Below the pieces are notes generated by a model. The model made no database searches, was not told where the DNA came from, and saw nothing but the letters and a program-made list of their open reading frames with translations. A DNA stretch of 20,327 nt, taken from assembly GCA_029261305.1 (NCBI GenBank), contig JAJDBO010000244.1, forward strand, positions 1-20,327, given 5' to 3'. The stretch comes from Nitrospirales bacterium (lineage in GTDB: Bacteria; Nitrospirota; Nitrospiria; Nitrospirales; UBA8639). Shown here one piece after another: positions 15,246 through 20,327 of the stretch. The position numbers and the translations under genes are program-made. Position 1 is the first letter of the stretch, and each line of letters opens with the position of its first letter.

Positions 15246-15833
15246 TTAGGCCGAATCCTCCTCTTTCTTATCGATCCAATCTGAAATCGGTTCCCACACT
15301 TCTTCAAAAAGAATGCTCAAAGCCTCAATCTGGTGACTATAATAAATATCACGAACACGGCTTTCTGTAAGGCCATATTTTTCGCCCACTAAACTGCAAG
15401 CACCAAGACTGCGTTTATAAAATTCTTCTAAATGTTTCTCGTCATCATCTCCCTGGATCTCAGTTGGCGGCCTAGAAGGATCCATTATCGGCAACCCTTT
15501 ATCATAAAGTCTAGCCACCTCGACCGCTATTTCTAAGTTAGTATCGCCTTTACTCTCCGGCCACCGTCGTCCACTGCGTGGTTTTAGACCAAGTGCTTTT
15601 TCAAGGTCCTTTTCTTTCCCGGTCAAATATCCGTCAAAGGCATGGACGATAAGGTCTAACAATGGTTGCGGAAAGGGAGATGAAGGGAAGGTGAGTCGCT
15701 TAGCCCGGTCACAAAACAACCTGAGCAGTTTCTTTGACCCCTCAACATCGGGGTCGGGGGTTTTTTTGAGGATGAGATTGACGTAATGATTTACGTTATC
15801 GTCATCATCCCACTTCACTTTTTGGCCGCCCAA
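15246..15833 (-). CDS. Uncharacterised island protein, possible HTH region
   Basis: The product is 195 residues, starting at TTG 15833 with AGGGGA about eight bases upstream; no in-frame ATG lies near. The N-terminus is very acidic (WDDDDNVN). The middle part (FPQPLLDLIVHAFDGYLTGK, then EKDLEKALGLKPRSGRRW) resembles proteins often found beside P4-type integrases in proteobacterial islands, from memory only. Near the C-terminus VGEKYGLTESRVRDIYYSH could form a helix-turn-helix. It begins 12 bases after the integrase stop on the same strand, so it is probably co-transcribed with the integrase and may regulate excision or the divergently placed functions of the element. Confidence 0.65.
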   Translation of the reverse strand: MGGQKVKWDDDDNVNHYVNLILKKTPDPDVEGSKKLLRLFCDRAKRLTFPSSPFPQPLLDLIVHAFDGYLTGKEKDLEKALGLKPRSGRRWPESKGDTNLEIAVEVARLYDKGLPIMDPSRPPTEIQGDDDEKHLEEFYKRSLGACSLVGEKYGLTESRVRDIYYSHQIEALSILFEEVWEPISDWIDKKEEDSA

Positions 15834-15845
15834 TTAATCTTTCCC

Positions 15846-17042
15846 CTATGCCGTTCGCGGAATGGCAATAACATCGGCACCAACACTGGTGGCAAAGGCC
15901 GCCCAGGCATTCATGAGCTTCCTTCGCTTGTCGAACAGGTCCGTTCGCTTGTACGCCTTTTCCGTCTTATCTGGCAGTACATGAGCAAGTGCCCCTTCGC
16001 AGACATCGCGGGGAAAATTCGTTCGTTCTGCGGCCCAATCCCGGAACGTCGAGCGAAATCCATGCGGAACTGCATCTACGTCCATGCGTCGCATGACCGA
16101 TGTTAGGCTTGCATCGGATAGCGGGTTTCTATCAATCACACCTGGAAAGACCAAATCACCAAGTCGCGGCAAACCGCGAAGGACATCCATCGCGGCATTC
16201 GACAATGGGACTCGATGTTGCTTGGCGGACTTCATACGCTTGCCAGGTATCGTCCACGTCCGATTATCCATGTCAATTTCATTCCAGGTCGCCCCGCGCA
16301 CTTCGCCAGAACGTGCAGCCGTGAGAATGGTAAATTCCAACGCCCGTGCAGCAATGCCCGGTTGCTTGTTGAGGGCTTTCATAAAAGCCGCTACATCCTG
16401 GTAGGCCACAGAAGGATGATGCACGGGTTGGTCAATCTGTTTGGGTAGTACTTTGCCAATGCCTTCCAGCGGATTGTCCCCACTGCGAAATCCTTTGGCC
16501 TTGGCGTAATCAAATACCGCCTTTAATCTTTGGCGCACTCGTCGTGCGGTTTCTGCCTTCGTGACCCAAATGGGCAACAACACTTTAAGCACATCGCCAG
16601 ATTCAATTTGGTCAATGGATCTGTCACCGAAGAACGGGAATGCGTAGGTCTCTAGTGTGGTTAGCCATTGCGCCCCATGCTTCGGATTGCGCCAATGGGG
16701 AAGGCGAATCGCGTGAACCTCTTTCACACATTCAGCAAACGTGGGAATGGGTGTGCGTGCTTTTCGTCGGTCTTGTAGTGGGTCACCGCCATCCCGTGCA
16801 GTCTTTCGATAAGTCCGGGCATCCTCACGGGCGTTGGCAAGTGAAACGACAGCCAATCCCCCAAGTCCGATATCTCGCCGCTTGCCCTTTACCACTGTGC
16901 GAAGCAGCCAGCGTTTGGCTCCGCTTGCATCTACGACGAGATACAGGCCATTGCCATCGGCATACTTGCCGGGCTTGGTGAGGTTGCGAATTTTAACGGC
17001 TGAGAGTGCTTGGGTTGGATGTTGTCGGCATGGCTTCATCAT
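15846..17042 (-). CDS. P4-type tyrosine integrase
   Basis: This is the site-specific recombinase of the element, about 398 residues from ATG 17042. The frame extends six codons further to a GTG inside the arm-type repeat, but GGGGTG just before 17042 favours the ATG. Domains, numbered from that GTG: an N-terminal arm-binding DUF4102-like region (SAVKIRNLTKPGKYADGNGL, about 20-100), a core-binding SAM-like domain (about 105-200), and the catalytic domain with R250 (TAARSGEVRG), the lysine-containing hairpin near 276-280, H333 and R336 (PHGFRSTFRDW), H360 and Tyr370 (KAYKRTDLF). All catalytic residues are present, so the enzyme looks active. It lies directly inside attR and is transcribed leftward into the element. 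Confidence 0.94.
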   Translation of the reverse strand: MMKPCRQHPTQALSAVKIRNLTKPGKYADGNGLYLVVDASGAKRWLLRTVVKGKRRDIGLGGLAVVSLANAREDARTYRKTARDGGDPLQDRRKARTPIPTFAECVKEVHAIRLPHWRNPKHGAQWLTTLETYAFPFFGDRSIDQIESGDVLKVLLPIWVTKAETARRVRQRLKAVFDYAKAKGFRSGDNPLEGIGKVLPKQIDQPVHHPSVAYQDVAAFMKALNKQPGIAARALEFTILTAARSGEVRGATWNEIDMDNRTWTIPGKRMKSAKQHRVPLSNAAMDVLRGLPRLGDLVFPGVIDRNPLSDASLTSVMRRMDVDAVPHGFRSTFRDWAAERTNFPRDVCEGALAHVLPDKTEKAYKRTDLFDKRRKLMNAWAAFATSVGADVIAIPRTA

Positions 17043-17046
17043 TGTC

Positions 17047-17073
17047 ACCCCACATTTCACCCCACATTTTATG
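17047..17073 (-). repeat. Arm-type integrase-binding repeats near attR, overlapping the integrase leader
   Basis: On the plus strand two tandem ACCCCACATTT units (17047-17057 and 17059-17069) lie directly upstream of the integrase ATG at 17042; on the gene strand they read AAATGTGGGGT. The first unit starts only five bases from the ATG and covers its ribosome-binding region, so integrase binding could also repress its own expression. Confidence 0.65.
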
Positions 17074-17187
17074 TGGGATGTCAGCGGATGTCAATGAACC
17101 ACACCGAAGCTGAGGTGGATGCTATCGCCACTGTTTACAATGGTTTTATGGATGTCAGCGAACACTAGCGAATGGCAACTTAGCAGA
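17074..17187. promoter_or_regulatory. Integrase upstream / attR recombination region with short repeats
   Basis: No gene is present between the integrase and attR. GGATGTCAGCG occurs at 17076-17086 and 17150-17160, and GGATGTCA again at 17086-17093. These short repeats are in addition to the ACCCCACATTT arm sites and may bind the integrase, an excision factor or host protein. Confidence 0.4.
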
Positions 17188-17201
17188 CACCCCCTCCGCC
17201 A
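17188..17201 (+). repeat. Right attachment site (attR)
   Basis: This exact copy of CACCCCCTCCGCCA lies about 150 bases upstream of the integrase start, with no tRNA around it. It marks the right border of the element. Confidence 0.88.
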
Positions 17202-17284
17202 GAGTTCTATGCTTACTTAACTTTTCTCGCTTTCATGAAACCTCAACAATAGGCTTCATCCCACCCTTGTCTGTTTGAGCTTTC

Positions 17285-18802
17285 TTAGGTTCTAAAATCA
17301 AATGATCCTCGTTTGGCCGAGATCGTTCCGTTTTCGACATAGCGCTTGGTAACATTGGCCCGCTTGCGTGCATCGGTCATGGGAGACCGTCCATGTGTCT
17401 CTCGAATCACCAAATAGGCCTCGATCAGCCGGCCTTCTTCTTCCGTTCCCCACCCGAGAGGGTCTCCGAGTTCGGTCTGCTCTAACGCTTTTCTTAAACA
17501 GGGCTGTACATAGGCAGGACGATTCACGTGATTGTCCAATAACAACCCCACACCATATTCCGACGTGACCAATTCAGAAATCTGATGGCCATTGACTTTT
17601 TGGGTGTGATAGAACCTTCCGATTCGCGACAGCGCATGTTCGATTTCTACACGTTGGACTAAAGGATCCTGGCCAGAGAACCAAAAGTAAAAGGCCCATT
17701 CGGGCGTTCGCAATTGCTCTTTTTGTTCTGGAGTGCGGAGTGTTTGACCGTTCAGGGAACAAAACCCTGTGATTCCCCCGGTGCGGACTAGTCCCAACCC
17801 ATGCTCTCCATAATACCGAGTGAAAACTTCTGGATCGGCTTGCTGAATTTTTTTGAGTAGCGCTGGTAATTCTCCTGCGTCATGTTGCACACCCAACGTC
17901 CACTGGAACATGCCGAATGTCAAAAAGGCATTGTCCCACGTGTTGATAGCATCGAGATTGCCCTCATTTTCAGACACGGCGACCATCACCTGAATCATCG
18001 AATTCGTTAACCCAGAGCTTTCCAGCACTTCAGCATTGTTCTCAATGAACGTGAGGGCTTCCTGTTGCCCACGACGATACAGGCCTTTCTTGTGATGGTT
18101 AAATCGAACCTCCTGGGCGTCAAAAGAAATATAGGTCCGAGCTTTATTATTTTCGACCACTTCACGTATTTGAATCCTTCCGGTCTGGACCGTCGCCAGC
18201 GAGATGTCAGCAGCCCATTCCGAGCCGAAGTGTCTTTGAACTTTTTGAACAATTTTTTTGGCTAATTCCTCACTGAGGACCTTTCCCTCCGTACGAATAT
18301 GTTCTGTCCTCGCAAAGGCGATTAACGCCTTAGTCGTACCAGCCCCATATTGACCATCTGCCCCAAATCGTGCCCACTTGAGCTCTTCATCAAATCCAAG
18401 GGTATGTAACAAGGTCTGCAATGCTGTGACCGCAATTGCATGCGGCGAGTTCCGGAAATAAAATTCTTCGACTTTTCCTCGTTGGATCGCATCATGCACA
18501 TGCCGGAGATCATCAAGAATGTCATAACGTACAAGGAGCATAGTGGCGATGACCGTTGTGACAATATCACCATCTCCCTCCAACCCATTGCGTTCGGCAA
18601 AAGCTTTGACCGCCTTGGCAGTACTCCCACCATAATCACCATCGGCCCCAAAGGTGTCCCACCTCAATTCATGCCCGAACCCAAGCTCGTGCAGAAGGTT
18701 TTGCAGAGACTTAACCTCATTTTTCGAATTTGAATTTCGCTTTAAGGTGCTAGAAACGATCTGCTGGTTCATTAGTTCTTGAATGACGAGATGGCGTTCC
18801 AT
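17285..18802 (-). CDS. Peptidoglycan-binding, lysozyme-like protein (candidate effector)
   Basis: The 505-residue protein has two peptidoglycan-binding type modules. The first (about 32-75) holds LQNLLHELGFGHELRW and FGADGDYGGSTAKAVKAF; the second (about 127-167) holds LQTLLHTLGFDEELKW and FGADGQYGAGTTKALIAF. A region from about 210 to 450 follows with the look of a lysozyme-fold hydrolase: MIQVMVAVSENEGNLDAINT then WDNAFLTFGMFQWT, where Glu-278 and Glu-280 are candidate catalytic residues. There is no signal peptide, so the enzyme would need injection, lysis or an unusual route to reach peptidoglycan. GGAAGGG precedes the ATG. It lies 111 bases downstream of the large polymorphic protein on the same strand and is probably co-transcribed. 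The catalytic assignment is inference. Confidence 0.75.
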   Translation of the reverse strand: MERHLVIQELMNQQIVSSTLKRNSNSKNEVKSLQNLLHELGFGHELRWDTFGADGDYGGSTAKAVKAFAERNGLEGDGDIVTTVIATMLLVRYDILDDLRHVHDAIQRGKVEEFYFRNSPHAIAVTALQTLLHTLGFDEELKWARFGADGQYGAGTTKALIAFARTEHIRTEGKVLSEELAKKIVQKVQRHFGSEWAADISLATVQTGRIQIREVVENNKARTYISFDAQEVRFNHHKKGLYRRGQQEALTFIENNAEVLESSGLTNSMIQVMVAVSENEGNLDAINTWDNAFLTFGMFQWTLGVQHDAGELPALLKKIQQADPEVFTRYYGEHGLGLVRTGGITGFCSLNGQTLRTPEQKEQLRTPEWAFYFWFSGQDPLVQRVEIEHALSRIGRFYHTQKVNGHQISELVTSEYGVGLLLDNHVNRPAYVQPCLRKALEQTELGDPLGWGTEEEGRLIEAYLVIRETHGRSPMTDARKRANVTKRYVENGTISAKRGSFDFRT

Positions 18803-18913
18803 GATACCCTTCCAATTAGTCTGGAGAAGAGCTGTCTAAAACTGACTATCCGGCTCAATTACCAACTAGAATGCTGAACAAGCTCTGACCTGCTGACCTA
18901 AATAAATTTTGAT

Positions 18914-20327
18914 TTAATATATGATGCTGCCCCTATTACGATCCAAGCCTTTTACTAGAACCGCGAGTCGAGAATCAAAATCCGCTGATGTTGGGAGCTT
19001 TCGTTTGATATTGCTTTCATGCCGAAGCTCCATTTGCCGAATGACATCACTCCCATCCCTAAACACATGCCCCTTTTTCTTAATTTTATGAATTATTTTC
19101 CCAAAGCTTGCATCAATTCCAAGCCAAGACGAAATTTGTCCGGCCGTTGTTTCCGGTTTATTCATTTCAAGTGTTGTCCGAAGAGCGGGGACGGGAATTC
19201 CGGTTTTTGAAAAGCCTCCTCCTGGGTCAGATTTTTTCTCCCATTTGCTATCATCTTGGCGATACGTCCCCCACTTTCCAACAAGAGAGTTTGGATAATT
19301 TTTGGATGGTCCGCTATGGAAGCCCAATTGCATTTTGTACCATACGACCTCCCCCCCCTGTTTGGCCGCTATAGCTTTTTTTTCAATTCCATGACTAAAT
19401 GGCACATTGACCTCTGGGCCAGAGGCAGGCACAAGATTTGAATCAACGGCATCCCCTCCAAGACGGTGAGGCAACAAATGCATTTTGACAAATTGTCCAG
19501 GTTTCCTCAGTTTCGGATCTAGCGTACCCCATCCAGGAAGAGTCGCCCCGTTATATGAAGATGCCTCAGTACCATCCTTCACATCGTCATTGATATATTC
19601 TGCCATAAAACTTCTCGCCTTTACTCCAAACACCATTGGAGGCAAAATGGCAGGCGGCACGTTTGTGTCGCTTATTCCAAGTAATGGAGTCAATTCGCCT
19701 GCAAGCTTGTTCATGCCTACTTGAATCTTCCCTTGAAGCCCTTGTTGCTTGGCCCGGTCATTAGTGTTATTTAATTGCCCTTCGGTCTCCTGTATACCAT
19801 CATAAGAAGAATGCGCTTTTCCATGAAATCCTTCCATCTTTGACTTTTTCTTCCCCTTTAGTTTGTTTATTGCGGGACGAACCTTAGCCAGAAATACCGG
19901 CACTTGTGATGGATTACTGCTAGCAAGAATGAGTTTCGCAGTACCACCATTGCCTTTGTAAAATAATTGATGAGACTTTCCGTCACCACCTTTGAAGGGC
20001 TTTCGTACTTTCCACCACTGCAAAAGTTTGTCTTTTAATTTCCCCACACCTTTCTTGGCCTTCCCCACCAATTTCCTCGCCATTGACACGACACTATCAA
20101 GGACCTTGTTGACAACCTTATCAATTGGTGCGCGGATTTTTTTGATAACGTCGGTAATGGTTTTGCCGATGCCGGAGAGCCCTAGAAGCCTCGCAATGAA
20201 ATTCAGAATGATGGGGATGGTCATGGCCATGGCACCTTCAACGGCTTGAGCCGCAGCGGAGATCTTCCCCATGGCAATATTGCCAATGGAGTTAAACACC
20301 GTTTTGACCATGGCAATAATACGCTGA
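18914..20327 (-). CDS. C-terminal part of a large polymorphic (DUF4157/eCIS-type) protein with an HNH-like nuclease motif; N-terminus beyond the right edge
   Basis: The frame is open to the window edge (codons QRIIA precede the Met at 20311), so the true start is outside. Counting from that Met, residues 1-90 hold a helical glycine-rich segment (ARLLGLSGIGKTITDVIKKI, then RAPIDKVVNKVLD) followed by a lysine-rich linker and GGDGKSHQLFYKGNGGTAKL with ILASSNP. Both are hallmarks, from memory, of large DUF4157 proteins encoded with extracellular contractile injection systems. At 276-302 KMHLLPHRLGGDAVDSNLVP then ASGPEVN (His-278, His-282, Asn-292, Asn-302) looks like an HNH/beta-beta-alpha-metal nuclease centre. 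The role as an injected nuclease toxin is inferred; the DUF4157 domain itself would lie outside the window. Confidence 0.75.
   Translation of the reverse strand, partial: QRIIAMVKTVFNSIGNIAMGKISAAAQAVEGAMAMTIPIILNFIARLLGLSGIGKTITDVIKKIRAPIDKVVNKVLDSVVSMARKLVGKAKKGVGKLKDKLLQWWKVRKPFKGGDGKSHQLFYKGNGGTAKLILASSNPSQVPVFLAKVRPAINKLKGKKKSKMEGFHGKAHSSYDGIQETEGQLNNTNDRAKQQGLQGKIQVGMNKLAGELTPLLGISDTNVPPAILPPMVFGVKARSFMAEYINDDVKDGTEASSYNGATLPGWGTLDPKLRKPGQFVKMHLLPHRLGGDAVDSNLVPASGPEVNVPFSHGIEKKAIAAKQGGEVVWYKMQLGFHSGPSKNYPNSLVGKWGTYRQDDSKWEKKSDPGGGFSKTGIPVPALRTTLEMNKPETTAGQISSWLGIDASFGKIIHKIKKKGHVFRDGSDVIRQMELRHESNIKRKLPTSADFDSRLAVLVKGLDRNRGSIIY

Larger units (their letters stand above)
8729..17201. mobile_element. 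Integrative element in tRNA-Ser, satellite- or P4-like, about 8.5 kb
   Basis: The segment between two exact 14-bp copies of CACCCCCTCCGCCA (8715-8728 and 17188-17201) carries a P4-type tyrosine integrase beside the right repeat, an AlpA-type regulator, a primase-helicase-like replication protein and a small phage-like protein, all on the minus strand. The left part (9018-11698) is cargo: three exported proteins and a HEPN-like protein. No capsid, tail, lysis or transfer genes are present. Such content is typical of phage satellites and small tRNA-borne islands that replicate after excision and use a helper for spread. The first copy restores a complete tRNA-Ser gene, as expected for integration into a tRNA 3' end. 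Whether the element is still mobile is not known, but no gene is visibly broken. Confidence 0.9.

Overview
The window looks like chromosomal DNA from a Gram-negative-type bacterium: it has lipoproteins, Sec-exported proteins, CCA-encoding tRNAs and roughly balanced base composition. A member of the Nitrospirota (Nitrospira-like) would fit the gene mix, but that is only an impression. The core genes (rph, rdgB, serS, three tRNAs) are ordinary chromosome; the rest is accessory.

Layout, left to right. (1) Positions 1-2361, minus strand: the N-terminal 787 residues of a large exported multidomain protein (fibronectin III, Ig-like and carbohydrate-binding-like modules) that runs off the left edge. 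(2) 2362-4240: an AT-rich, gene-poor stretch holding an intact IS1595-family insertion sequence (2904-3639) with a perfect 8-bp target duplication, then decayed DNA that includes a degenerate second copy of the 3' end and downstream flank of tRNA-Arg. (3) 4249-4949: a HigB/RelE-like toxin and Xre antitoxin pair with a palindromic operator candidate. (4) 5098-6686, minus strand: rph, rdgB, tRNA-Pro and tRNA-Arg in one apparent transcription unit, with the rdgB stop codon lying inside tRNA-Pro. (5) 7038-8728, plus strand: serS, a small lipoprotein and tRNA-Ser(UGA).

(6) 8729-17201: an 8.5-kb integrative element in the 3' end of tRNA-Ser, bounded by a 14-bp direct repeat (8715-8728 and 17188-17201). 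At its right end lies a P4-type tyrosine integrase, followed on the minus strand by a 195-residue protein, an AlpA-type regulator, an 801-residue primase-helicase-like protein, a small unknown protein and a small phage-like DNA-packaging-type protein. No capsid, tail or conjugation genes are visible, so the element resembles a phage satellite or small P4-like island. Its left half carries the cargo: three small exported cysteine-containing proteins of unknown function and a cytosolic protein with a HEPN-like C-terminal Rx4H motif. Arm-type repeats of ACCCCACATTT lie just inside both ends.

(7) 17285-20327, minus strand: a large polymorphic protein open at the right edge (features of DUF4157 proteins linked to extracellular contractile injection systems, with a C-terminal HNH-like nuclease motif), followed by a 505-residue protein with two peptidoglycan-binding modules and a lysozyme-like region. 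The pair looks like effector genes.
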